This document shows positions 25,381 to 33,004 of a stretch of DNA of 64,000 nucleotides, piece by piece. The DNA is from Marivita sp051859345 (GTDB taxonomy: Bacteria > Pseudomonadota > Alphaproteobacteria > Rhodobacterales > Rhodobacteraceae). The notes beneath the pieces were generated by a model. The model ran no database searches. It was not told the origin of the DNA and saw only the letters and a list, made by a program, of their open reading frames with translations. Position 1 is the first letter of the stretch. Each line of letters begins with the position of its first letter. The position numbers and the translations under genes were made by a program. The stretch is from the NCBI RefSeq assembly GCF_051859345.1, contig NZ_JBHYFV010000013.1:1-64000 (forward strand), written 5' to 3'.

Positions 25381-25800
25381 CTAGCCTGTTTGCCCGTCTG
25401 GCGAAAGCGCCTCTGGCTGGTGATCCGGGCGATCCTCTGGCGCGGGGGCAAGAAGCTGGTCCAGAAGCGGCGAGATATCCTCGATCACCTCGGCGATGAC
25501 ATGGATCACGTCACCTTCGCTTTGCAACCGCCCGGTGACGCGCAGCATCCGGCCCGCGATCACCGCGCGGCGATAGCGTTCATAAAGCTTGCGCCAGACG
25601 ATGATGTTCACCGTGCCGGTTTCGTCTTCCAGGGTGAGGAAGATCACGCCCTTGGCGGTGCCGGGCCGCTGCCGCAGGATCACCAGCCCCGCCACGGCGA
25701 TGCGCGCATTGTCGGGTGGCAGCCGCAGTTGCGACGCCGTCAGGCAGGACGGGGGACGGGGCCAGTCGGTCTGGGCAGGGCGGGGGGTGATGACACGCAT
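25381..25800 (-). pseudogene. Orphan C-terminal OB-fold of error-prone polymerase DnaE2
   Basis: An open frame of 139 codons matching only the far C-terminus of DnaE2 (about 1,100 residues when whole). The diagnostic stretch is VAGLVILRQRPGTAKGVIFL, followed directly by TLEDETGTVNIIVW. The PHP and polymerase domains are absent, and no imuA/imuB genes are nearby. A GTTC-N7-GTTC SOS box lies immediately upstream of the ATG, so the promoter of the ancestral damage-inducible gene seems to have stayed. Either this is the end product of an in-frame deletion, or a stand-alone OB-fold protein still made under LexA control. The frame has no stop or frameshift, which keeps the second option open. Confidence 0.65.
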
Positions 25801-25802
25801 GG

Positions 25803-25817
25803 GAACAAAGATAGAAC
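25803..25817 (-). promoter_or_regulatory. Alphaproteobacterial SOS (LexA) box
   Basis: GAAC-N7-GAAC on the plus strand (25803-25806 and 25814-25817), which is GTTC-N7-GTTC in the direction of the DnaE2 remnant. This is the direct-repeat LexA site known from Rhodobacter and Rhizobium. It ends three bases before the ATG. Confidence 0.7.
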
Positions 25818-25885
25818 ACATGGCAAAACCCGCAAGGCCGATCTTTCCGCAGATTTCGGATCGCTTTGGAACCTTTAATCCGGCC

Positions 25886-26290
25886 TTAAGGACGCAGCGC
25901 GCCCCGGTGTACCCGCGCAGCTTCGGCCCAGATGAGTTTGGGTTCAAATGCCCCGGCCACTCGTGCGGCAACAGTATCCTGAAGGTCGAAAATGTCTTCG
26001 GTCGTGCCGTCGAAACGGTCGTGCCAGATCATGCGGGCGGTCTTGGCCTCGACCAATTGGGTGAAGATGCGCATGCGGTTGCCCGCTTTCTGGATGCTGC
26101 CTTCAAGGATATATCGCACCCACAGATCGCGCCCCACTTCGGTCAGATCGACCGCCTTGCCGCGATAGGTGAAGGTCGAGGTGTTGAAGATCACGAAGAA
26201 CGACGCCACCCGCGCCAGCGCCCCAAGCGCGACGGGGATTCCCTCTATCAGAACGGCGCGCCTGTTTTCGTCGATATGCAAAGCGTTCAT
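25886..26290 (-). pseudogene. Remnant of a TolB-like cyclase-associated protein
   Basis: An open frame of 134 codons. Residues from about 20 on (FVIFNTSTFTYRGKAVDL, then EVGRDLWVRYILEGSIQKAG, then RIFTQLVEAKTARMIWHDRF and DIFDLQDTVAARVAGAFEP) match the TolB-like region found between the class III adenylate cyclase domain and TPR repeats of large alphaproteobacterial proteins. Both flanking domains are missing: no cyclase upstream and no TPR downstream. Start ATG 26290 is tentative; a TTG at 26320 is also in frame. It lies next to the DnaE2 remnant, so this looks like a small zone of gene decay. A functional short version cannot be excluded. Confidence 0.6.
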
Positions 26291-26540
26291 TCCCGTGTTC
26301 GGTCCTGTGGTGTTCGTCAAAGCCTACCCTGTCCCGTCCGTTCCCGCCAACGGGTTTGCGGTAAACGCAGTTCCTTGGTTTGAGTCCTGTCCTGTGGCTA
26401 TTGGGGTGACCCATGGGGACAAAACGCCATGTCAATCGGGACAGCCAACGCGCTGACGCCGATTTGACGACAAAAGGGGCTGGCAGCTTGTTCGTTGCCA
26501 GATTAGGTAAGACACGATTTCAGAGACGGAGAGCGCTGTA

Positions 26541-26864
26541 ATGGCAAAGATCACCTATATTGAGCATGGCGGCACAGAGCATGTCGTCGACGTGGCCAAC
26601 GGTCTGACCGTGATGGAAGGCGCACGCGACAACGGCATTCCGGGCATCGAGGCGGATTGCGGCGGGGCCTGCGCCTGTTCGACCTGCCACGTCTATGTGC
26701 ATCCTGATTGGGTGGGCAAATTGCCGCCGAAGGAAGACATGGAAGAAGACATGCTCGATTTCGCCTATGAGCCGAACCCGGAACGGTCGCGTCTGACCTG
26801 CCAGTTGAAAGTCTCGGACGCGCTGGATGGTCTTGTGGTGCAGATGCCCGAAAAGCAGATCTGA
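26541..26864 (+). CDS. 2Fe-2S ferredoxin, adrenodoxin type
   Basis: A 107-residue electron carrier. The cluster ligands are C40, C46, C49 and C87 (C-x5-C-x2-C, then C in RLTCQL), the pattern of vertebrate-type/ISC ferredoxins; an extra Cys sits at 44. The acidic stretch PPKEDMEEDMLDFAYEPN is the partner-binding region. Such ferredoxins feed cytochrome P450s or iron-sulfur assembly; there is no isc operon here to decide. An SD-like GGAGA lies upstream of ATG 26541. The VCBS-type gene starts four bases after its stop. Confidence 0.93.
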   Translation: MAKITYIEHGGTEHVVDVANGLTVMEGARDNGIPGIEADCGGACACSTCHVYVHPDWVGKLPPKEDMEEDMLDFAYEPNPERSRLTCQLKVSDALDGLVVQMPEKQI

Positions 26865-26868
26865 TCCG

Positions 26869-27624
26869 ATGCGCGCGCCGCGACAGCTGTTGCCTGTCTT
26901 GCAGCGTTGCGCCCGCGGCGCGGGGTTTGGGCTGGCGCTTGTGGTGGCGGCGCAGGCCAGCGCACTTGAGATCGAGTCGGCGCGGTATGACGGGCCGACC
27001 CAGCGCTACCCGCACGGCGTTCTGGGCGATGACATTGAATACGACACGCTGGTGGTGCGCCTGAGCGACGGGCGCGAGATGTCGGCGCGTTGGGGCGATG
27101 ACATGGTGTTCGAAGACCTGGCGCCGCGCGTGGTGGATGTGGATGGTGACGGAGCGCCCGAGGTGGTGACTGTCGAGAGCCATTCCCAGCGCGGCGCGCG
27201 TTTGGCTGTCTGGGGGCTGGTGGATGGATCGCTGGCCCAACTGGCCGCGACACCGCATATCGGGTCACGCTTCCGCTGGTTGGCCCCGGTGGCGATTGCC
27301 GATCTGGATGGGGACGGGAGAATTGAGTTGGCCTATGTGGACCGTCCGCATCTCGCCAAGGTGCTGCGGGTCTGGCGGTTTGATGCGGTGCGCCAGGTGC
27401 CTTTGGGTGAGGTTGCGTCGCTGGACGGGCTGACCAATCACCGCATCGGCTGGGATTATATTGCAGGGGGTCTGCGCGACTGCGGGCAGGGGCCGGAGAT
27501 GGTGCTGGCGGATGCGGCCTGGGCGCAGGTGATGGCGGTGCGGTTCGACGGTCTTGTCCTGAACCAACGGGCGCTTGGTGCCTATTCGCCCAACAGGATG
27601 GCGGCCGCCCTGAAGTGCCGCTAG
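26869..27624 (+). CDS. Secreted VCBS/FG-GAP repeat protein
   Basis: A 251-residue exported protein with a signal peptide (residues about 1-33, ending AAQASA). Two calcium-type repeats are visible: VVDVDGDGAPEVVTVE (about 88-103) and IADLDGDGRIELAYVD (about 143-158). The fold is probably a small beta-propeller. It starts four bases after the ferredoxin stop, so the two are likely one transcript, although their functions do not obviously connect. The 3' end runs directly into a set of three palindromes shared with the convergent yebC gene. Confidence 0.82.
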   Translation: MRAPRQLLPVLQRCARGAGFGLALVVAAQASALEIESARYDGPTQRYPHGVLGDDIEYDTLVVRLSDGREMSARWGDDMVFEDLAPRVVDVDGDGAPEVVTVESHSQRGARLAVWGLVDGSLAQLAATPHIGSRFRWLAPVAIADLDGDGRIELAYVDRPHLAKVLRVWRFDAVRQVPLGEVASLDGLTNHRIGWDYIAGGLRDCGQGPEMVLADAAWAQVMAVRFDGLVLNQRALGAYSPNRMAAALKCR

Positions 27625-27689
27625 AAGCGCGTCGAAACGCGCTTCCATGCGGTTTCGAAACCGCATTGCACGGGCTTTCGAAAGCCCGT
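27624..27689. repeat. Three palindromes between FG-GAP gene and yebC
   Basis: GAAGCGCG-tcgaaa-CGCGCTTC (27624-27645), then two perfect 20-bp palindromes: ATGCGGTT-TCGA-AACCGCAT (27647-27666) and ACGGGCTT-TCGA-AAGCCCGT (27670-27689). They fill the whole convergent junction and touch both stop codons. No T-runs. Confidence 0.9.
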
Positions 27690-28438
27690 CACTCTGCGTC
27701 GAGCTGGGCCATGACCTCGTCGGACGCTTCGAAATTCGTCGTCACGCGCTGCACGTCGTCATCATCTTCCAGCGCATCGACCAGTTTCATGAGTGTGGTC
27801 ATGCCGTCCAGATCAAGCTCGGTTGTGGTGGTTGGCTTCCAGACCAGCTTGGTCGAGTCCGACTCGCCCAGTTCCGCCTCGAGCGCGGTTGCGACGTCGT
27901 TCAGATCCGTGTCGGCGCACCAGATGACATGCCCATCCTCGGTTGATTCCACGTCTTCGGCCCCGGCCTCGATGGCGGCCATCATCACCGTGTCCGCGTC
28001 ACCAACGCTGGCGGGGTAGGTCACTTCGCCCTTGCGGTCGAACATGAAGCCGACCGATCCGGTCTCGCCCAAGTTGCCGCCGTTCTTGGTGAAGGTCGAG
28101 CGCACGGTCGATGCGGTGCGGTTGCGGTTGTCGGTCATCGCCTCGACGATCACCGCAACGCCGTTGGGACCATAGCCCTCGTAGCGGATTTCCTCGTAAT
28201 CCTCGCCCTCGCCACCGGACGCCTTCTTGATGGCGCGTTCGATGTTGTCCTTGGGCATGGAACTGGACTTGGCTTCCTTGATCGCCAGGCGCAGGCGCGG
28301 GTTCTTGTCGGGGTCGGGGTCACCCATCTTGGCGGCGACAGTGATTTCCTTGGAGAACTTGGAAAACAGCTTGGCGCGCATCTTGTCCTGACGGCCCTTG
28401 CGGTGCTGGATGTTTGCCCATTTGGAATGGCCGGCCAT
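27689..28438 (-). CDS. YebC/PmpR family protein
   Basis: A 249-residue cytoplasmic protein of the YebC/TACO1 family, with the canonical start MAGHSKWANIQHRKGRQD and the LRLAIKEAKSSSMPKDNIERAI segment. Members have been described as transcription regulators and, more recently, as factors that relieve ribosome stalling at proline-rich stretches. Three alpha/beta domains are expected and the length is normal. Start ATG 28438 is unambiguous. It is divergent from the amidotransferase gene with 123 bases between. Confidence 0.95.
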   Translation of the reverse strand: MAGHSKWANIQHRKGRQDKMRAKLFSKFSKEITVAAKMGDPDPDKNPRLRLAIKEAKSSSMPKDNIERAIKKASGGEGEDYEEIRYEGYGPNGVAVIVEAMTDNRNRTASTVRSTFTKNGGNLGETGSVGFMFDRKGEVTYPASVGDADTVMMAAIEAGAEDVESTEDGHVIWCADTDLNDVATALEAELGESDSTKLVWKPTTTTELDLDGMTTLMKLVDALEDDDDVQRVTTNFEASDEVMAQLDAE

Positions 28439-28561
28439 GATATCTGTCCTTGATTGTCGCGTGTCCAGAGGTTGGCCGGTCTTTACCGCAGAAGATGGGG
28501 CGGGAACAAGTGGTGCGTTTTCGCGGTTTGCGCCGTGCCCCGCGTTCGCTATGAGACGCGC

Positions 28562-29302
28562 ATGAAACCCTTTCTGATCCTGCAACTGCGCCCCGAGTCA
28601 GACGCCAGCGATGGCGAGTTTGCCGCCTTTCTCGACAAGGGTAGGCTGACCCCCGATCAGGTCCACCGCCTGTGTCTGGACCGTGACCCGTTGCCCGAAG
28701 ATCTTCGGCTTGACGATTACGCGGGTGTGATTGTCGGAGGTGGTCCCGGCTGTGTCTCGGATGATCCAAAGGACAAGGATCCGATCGAGGCCCGGATCGA
28801 GGCGGACATCCTGTCGCTGATGCCGGACATCACGGCGCGGGATGTGCCTTTCATGGGCTGTTGTTATGGCATCGGCATTCTGGGGCATCATCTGGGGGCG
28901 GAGGTGTCAAAGGCCCGCTATGGAGAGCCGGTTGGCCCGGTCACCTGTACCGTGACGGCTGACGGGGCCAGCGACCCGCTGATCGCGGGCTTGCCGCCCC
29001 GGTTCGAGGCGTTTGTGGGGCACAAGGAAGCGGTGCAGGCATTGCCGGCCGGATGTGTGCATCTGCTTGCCTCCGATCCATGCCCGTACCAGATGATCCG
29101 CTATGGTGAAAACGTCTATGCCACGCAATTTCATCCCGAGGCCGATGGGGACGTGTTCGAAGACCGCATCCGCATCTATCGCCATCGCGGGTATTTTGCC
29201 CCCGAGACGGCGGATGATCTGATCGCGATGTGTCAGGCCAGCGATGTCACGGTGCCACGCGAGATCCTGCGCCGCTTTGTCGAGCGCTACAGCAGCCGTT
29301 GA
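28562..29302 (+). CDS. Class I glutamine amidotransferase-like protein
   Basis: A 246-residue stand-alone class I amidotransferase of the GuaA-N type. The nucleophile is C101 in FMGCCYGIG, and the His/Glu pair is H191/E193 in ATQFHPE. The early GVIVGGGPGCV (about 56-65) forms the oxyanion strand. No synthetase partner is adjacent, as is usual for this subfamily, whose members often hydrolyse gamma-glutamyl compounds; the true substrate is unknown. Start ATG 28562 begins MKPFLILQLRPE. It converges on the SLC13 gene across a pair of perfect palindromes. Confidence 0.88.
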   Translation: MKPFLILQLRPESDASDGEFAAFLDKGRLTPDQVHRLCLDRDPLPEDLRLDDYAGVIVGGGPGCVSDDPKDKDPIEARIEADILSLMPDITARDVPFMGCCYGIGILGHHLGAEVSKARYGEPVGPVTCTVTADGASDPLIAGLPPRFEAFVGHKEAVQALPAGCVHLLASDPCPYQMIRYGENVYATQFHPEADGDVFEDRIRIYRHRGYFAPETADDLIAMCQASDVTVPREILRRFVERYSSR

Positions 29303-29357
29303 GCGGGAAAGCGGTTTCGAAACCGCTTGCTGAAGGCGCTTCGAAGCGCCTTCCCGC
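29303..29357. repeat. Nested palindromes between amidotransferase and SLC13 genes
   Basis: A 20-bp palindrome (AAGCGGTT-TCGA-AACCGCTT, 29309-29328) and a 22-bp palindrome (arms GAAGGCGCT and AGCGCCTTC around TCGA, 29332-29353), both enclosed by a 7-bp outer pair GCGGGAA (29303-29309) / TTCCCGC (29351-29357). As RNA or cruciform this is a three-way structure. It begins right after the stop codon. Confidence 0.88.
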
Positions 29358-29362
29358 CCGGA

Positions 29363-31147
29363 CTACAGCGGCCAGATCACCGGAATGAGCGCCGCTGCAA
29401 GCATGCCGACCGTGATGTTCAAAGGCACACCCACCTTGAGGAAATCGGAAAAGCTGTATCCGCCGGGGCCATAAACCAGCGTGTTGGTCTGATAGCCGAT
29501 CGGCGTGGCAAAGGAACACGAGGCCGCCACCATTACCGCGACGACCAGCGGTCGGGGATCAAACCCCATCACCTGCGCCAGCCCGATGGCAATCGGCGTC
29601 ACCACCACCGCCACCGCGTTGTTGCTGACCAGTTCGGTCAGTACGCTGGTCAACAGGTAGATCACCCAGACAATCGCCCAGGGGGGCAGGTTCATCAGGT
29701 ACGGGGCCAGCCCTTCGACAATCAGCGTGACCGCACCCGACGCTTCGAGGGCCGCGCCAATCGCCAGCATGGCAAAGATCAGTGCCAGAAGCTGTCCTTC
29801 GACAAAGGAAAACGCCTCGTCGGAATCCACACATCGGGTGATCAGAACCACCGCCACGGCAACCACCGCAAGCGCAAGGATCGGGGCAACGCCAAAGGCT
29901 GCGAGAAGGACCAGCCCGGCCAACGCGGCAATCGCGATCGGGGCATGGCTGCGCCGATAAGCGCGGGCCGAGGGTTTGGCGACATCCACGAGGTTGAGTT
30001 CGTCGGCCATACGCTGAATGTCCTCGGGCGCGCCTTCAAGTAGCAAGGTGTCGCCCACGCGCACCACCAGATCGTCAAGCTGGCGACCGATGTTCTGATT
30101 CCGCCGGTGGACCGCCAGCGGGTAGACACCATAGCGCCGCCGCAGACGCATCGCACCAAGGCGGCGGCCCACCATCTTGCAGACCGGGGTGATCAGCACC
30201 TCGACCGTTGTGGTTTCGACCGCCGAAAGCTGATCCACGCGCCGCAATTCGCGATTGGTCTGAAGGCTCAGCAATTCGGTCATCTGCGTGCGCAGTACCA
30301 CCCGGTCCCCGACCTGAAGCGTGACCCCGTCAAGATTGCGCCGCAGTGAGGCATCGCCGCGCACCACGTCGATCAACCGCACGCCATCGCGTTTGAAAAG
30401 CTGAACGCCCTGCACCTCGCGTCCGATCAGGTTGCTTTCGGGGGGAATCACCGCTTCGGTGAAGAATTTCATCTTGGAGCGGTCCGACAGCATCGCCGCC
30501 ATGCTGGTGCGTTCGGGCAGCAGGAACCGTCCAAAGGCCCAGAGGTAGAACATCCCCCAGGCAATCAGCACCACGGCCAGCGGCGTGACCTCAAAGATCG
30601 TAAACGGCGCAAGCCCCTGTGCGCGGGCAACGCCATCGACCAGAAGGTTGGTGGATGTCCCGATCAGGGTCAGTGTTCCGCCAAGGATCGCCGCATAGCT
30701 GAGCGGGATCAGCAGCTTGGAGGGTGCGAGACCCAGCGTCTTGGACAATTGCACAAACAGCGGCAACATCACCACCACCACAGGTGTGTTGTTCATGAAG
30801 GCCGAGGCCACGATCACCACGCCCAGAATGGCCGCCATCGCACGTTTCGGGCTTTTCTGAACCGCCGATTGTGCAGCCGTGGTGAAGGCCGCCAGCGCCC
30901 CGGTGCGCACGAGGGCCCCCATGACCAGAAACATCGCCGCGATGGTCCAGGGTGCCGGGTTGGACAGCACCGCCAGCGCATCGCTGTAGGGCAACACACC
31001 GGTGGCCAGCAAAAAGGCGACACCGGCGATTGCGACCACCTCGGTCGGGAAGGTTTCGCGGACAAACAGCGCGAACATCACCGCGACGGTGCCAAGCGCC
31101 ATCATCGCCTGTGTGGTCTGGTCCGGATCAATCAGCGCGGTAAGCAC
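29363..31147 (-). CDS. SLC13-type permease with TrkA-C domains
   Basis: A 594-residue inner-membrane transporter. Two membrane halves (about residues 10-200 and 400-594) flank a soluble middle with two RCK_C/TrkA-C domains (about 225-300 and 310-390). The NNTPVVVVMLP and IGTSTNLLVDG motifs in the first half, and SNNAVAVVVTPIAIG with ATPIGYQTNTLVYG in the second, are those of the DASS/SLC13 and citrate/sulfate permease family. Relatives carry sulfate, dicarboxylates or divalent metals; the ligand is not predictable. It is upstream of nothing on its strand: the DMT gene (31165) ends 18 bases before its start, so they may be one transcript. Confidence 0.88.
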   Translation of the reverse strand: MLTALIDPDQTTQAMMALGTVAVMFALFVRETFPTEVVAIAGVAFLLATGVLPYSDALAVLSNPAPWTIAAMFLVMGALVRTGALAAFTTAAQSAVQKSPKRAMAAILGVVIVASAFMNNTPVVVVMLPLFVQLSKTLGLAPSKLLIPLSYAAILGGTLTLIGTSTNLLVDGVARAQGLAPFTIFEVTPLAVVLIAWGMFYLWAFGRFLLPERTSMAAMLSDRSKMKFFTEAVIPPESNLIGREVQGVQLFKRDGVRLIDVVRGDASLRRNLDGVTLQVGDRVVLRTQMTELLSLQTNRELRRVDQLSAVETTTVEVLITPVCKMVGRRLGAMRLRRRYGVYPLAVHRRNQNIGRQLDDLVVRVGDTLLLEGAPEDIQRMADELNLVDVAKPSARAYRRSHAPIAIAALAGLVLLAAFGVAPILALAVVAVAVVLITRCVDSDEAFSFVEGQLLALIFAMLAIGAALEASGAVTLIVEGLAPYLMNLPPWAIVWVIYLLTSVLTELVSNNAVAVVVTPIAIGLAQVMGFDPRPLVVAVMVAASCSFATPIGYQTNTLVYGPGGYSFSDFLKVGVPLNITVGMLAAALIPVIWPL

Positions 31148-31164
31148 GTCAGGTGGTCCTCATG

Positions 31165-32088
31165 TCAGGAAGGTTCAGTGTGGCCGGGTTGGAGCGATGG
31201 AACAAGCATGGCCTTGGGACGCGGCTGGACCAGCGCCAATCCTGCCAACATCACTGCCAGGGCTGCCCAGAAATAGGACGAATAGATTTCACCCAGGAAC
31301 AGCATCGCCCATGTGACGCCGAACAGCGTCACGAAGTAGCTGATCTGCACGGTGAAAACCGGCCCCGCGCGCCCGACCAGCCAGACATAAGATGTGTAGG
31401 CCGCGGCATGCAGCAGCGAGGAGGCGATGATCGCATGATCCGGTGCGCCCCAGGGCCCGCGTGGATCAATGAACTGCCCTGACAGCAGCGCAAGCGGCAG
31501 GGTGATCAGCGCCCCCACCAGAGAAGCCCCGCACAGAACCTGCACCGGGTCCAGCCCTCCCAGCCCCCAACGCGCCACAACGCTGCTTTCCAGCGCGTAG
31601 AACAGCGACGAGATCAGCGCCACGAAGACCCAAATTATGGGCACTGCGGCGGGCAGGCTGGCCTCGGGCAGGATCAGCAGACAGATGCCGGTAAAGCCAA
31701 GGCTCAGACCCGCCAGCCTGCGCCAGCGAAACCGCTCCAGTCCAAAGGTCAATGCGATCGGAAAGGCCAGCATCGGGACCGAACTGAGAAGGATGGACAG
31801 AACCCCCGAGGGCAGGTGGATCGCCGCCGAGTAAGAGGCAATGCCCGGCAGGACCGATCCGATCAGCGCAAGAACACCGTACAGCGTCACGTCGCGGCGG
31901 GTAAACCGCATGCCGGTGCCACGCAGCGCGCAGAGCAGACCCAGCACCACGGCACCGATGCCCATTTGCCAGAACAGGATGCCGAAATGGCGGTAGCCCT
32001 CGCTGACGGCCGTCTTGGCCAGTGGCTGGGTTGCTCCCCAGGCGGCGCCCGAAAGGATCAGCACAATCAGCGGCAGCGCGCGTGTCAT
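31165..32088 (-). CDS. EamA/DMT family transporter
   Basis: A 307-residue membrane protein with ten predicted helices in two EamA repeats. ATG 32088 overlaps the ymdB stop by four bases (ATGA), so it is translationally coupled to ymdB; the SLC13 gene follows 18 bases later. The order ymdB-DMT-SLC13 therefore looks like one operon. Conserved pieces include WGATQPLAKTAVSEG in helix 1 and FYALESSVVARWG in the middle. The substrate is unknown. Confidence 0.88.
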   Translation of the reverse strand: MTRALPLIVLILSGAAWGATQPLAKTAVSEGYRHFGILFWQMGIGAVVLGLLCALRGTGMRFTRRDVTLYGVLALIGSVLPGIASYSAAIHLPSGVLSILLSSVPMLAFPIALTFGLERFRWRRLAGLSLGFTGICLLILPEASLPAAVPIIWVFVALISSLFYALESSVVARWGLGGLDPVQVLCGASLVGALITLPLALLSGQFIDPRGPWGAPDHAIIASSLLHAAAYTSYVWLVGRAGPVFTVQISYFVTLFGVTWAMLFLGEIYSSYFWAALAVMLAGLALVQPRPKAMLVPSLQPGHTEPS

Positions 32089-32906
32089 GGGGCGCTGGGG
32101 GCGCTGGCTTGCAGGCGGCCACCATCGCGGATCATGTGGATCGCCGTTGCCTTGCCGGTGCGGTCGTCGGTTTCGACCAGAACACCGGACAAGGTTGCCT
32201 CGCCCAAGGCGGGTTGGAACCGGGTTTTGCCCATGCCGGTCACAAAACGGCGCATCGGTTCGGTCTTTTCCATGCCGATGACGGAATTGTAATCCCCGCA
32301 CATGCCCGCATCGGTCAGGTATCCGGTGCCAGAGGGCAGGATCTGCGCATCCCCCGTGGGCACATGGGTGTGGGTGCCCACGACAAGGCTGGCGCGCCCG
32401 TCGCAATAATGGCCCATACCCATCTTTTCCGACGTCGCCTCGCAATGCATGTCCACAAGGATCATCTGCGCCTGCCCCCCCAGGGGATGCGCGCGCAACA
32501 CCGCATCCACCGCCGAGAACGGATCGTCGAAGGCGCGTTTCATGAACACCTGGCCCAGCACCTGAAGCACAAGGATCTTGCGCCCGCGCGCATCGCTGTA
32601 AAGCCGATGTCCGCGCCCTGGTGCCTGTTTGGCAAAATTCAGTGGTCGCAGGATGCGAGGTTCATTTTCGATGAAGGACAACATGTCCTTCTGGTCGAAA
32701 GCGTGATCGCCGAGGGTCAGGCAATCGACGCCTGACTCCAGCATGTCCTTGGCATGTGGGCCCGACAGACCCACACCGCTTGACGCGTTTTCGCCATTCA
32801 CCACGCAGAAATCGACCCGCAATCGCGTGCGCAGGGCAGGCAAGCGCTCGGAAATCGCGTTGCGACCGGCGCGGCCCATGATGTCGCCAAGAAAGAGTGT
32901 TCTCAT
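32085..32906 (-). CDS. YmdB family metallophosphoesterase
   Basis: A 273-residue calcineurin-like phosphodiesterase. Metal-binding motifs in order: FLGDIMGRAG (D8), VNGENASSG (about 37-45), LTLGDHAFDQKD (usual form GNHxWD; here Asp replaces Asn), VDMHCEATSEK, and GTHTHVPTGD with the final His pair. The family hydrolyses cyclic nucleotides such as 2',3'-cAMP in vitro and is called TIGR00282/YmdB; B. subtilis YmdB affects biofilm gene expression. Start ATG 32906. Translationally coupled to the downstream DMT gene. Confidence 0.9.
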   Translation of the reverse strand: MRTLFLGDIMGRAGRNAISERLPALRTRLRVDFCVVNGENASSGVGLSGPHAKDMLESGVDCLTLGDHAFDQKDMLSFIENEPRILRPLNFAKQAPGRGHRLYSDARGRKILVLQVLGQVFMKRAFDDPFSAVDAVLRAHPLGGQAQMILVDMHCEATSEKMGMGHYCDGRASLVVGTHTHVPTGDAQILPSGTGYLTDAGMCGDYNSVIGMEKTEPMRRFVTGMGKTRFQPALGEATLSGVLVETDDRTGKATAIHMIRDGGRLQASAPSAP

Positions 32907-32964
32907 GAGACTGAGGATTAGAGCGACGCCGTTGGAAAGCAAAGAGGCAAACGGCCCGGACGGT

Positions 32965-32999
32965 GAAACGCGTTTCGAAATCGCTTGTGCACCAGGGTG
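32965..32999. repeat. Weak palindromes at xseA 3' end
   Basis: GAAACGCGTTTC (32965-32976, perfect 12 bp) overlapping TTTCGAAA (32973-32980), then GCACC-ag-GGTGC just before the xseA stop. They resemble the junction palindromes elsewhere but are shorter and less regular. Confidence 0.5.
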
Positions 33000-33004
33000 C
33001 GCGG

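Noticed and set aside
26329..26444. 8-bp inverted pair CTGTCCCG / CGGGACAG flanking the ferredoxin upstream region
   Set aside because: Too short and too far apart to claim element ends; no duplicated target bases and no transposase.
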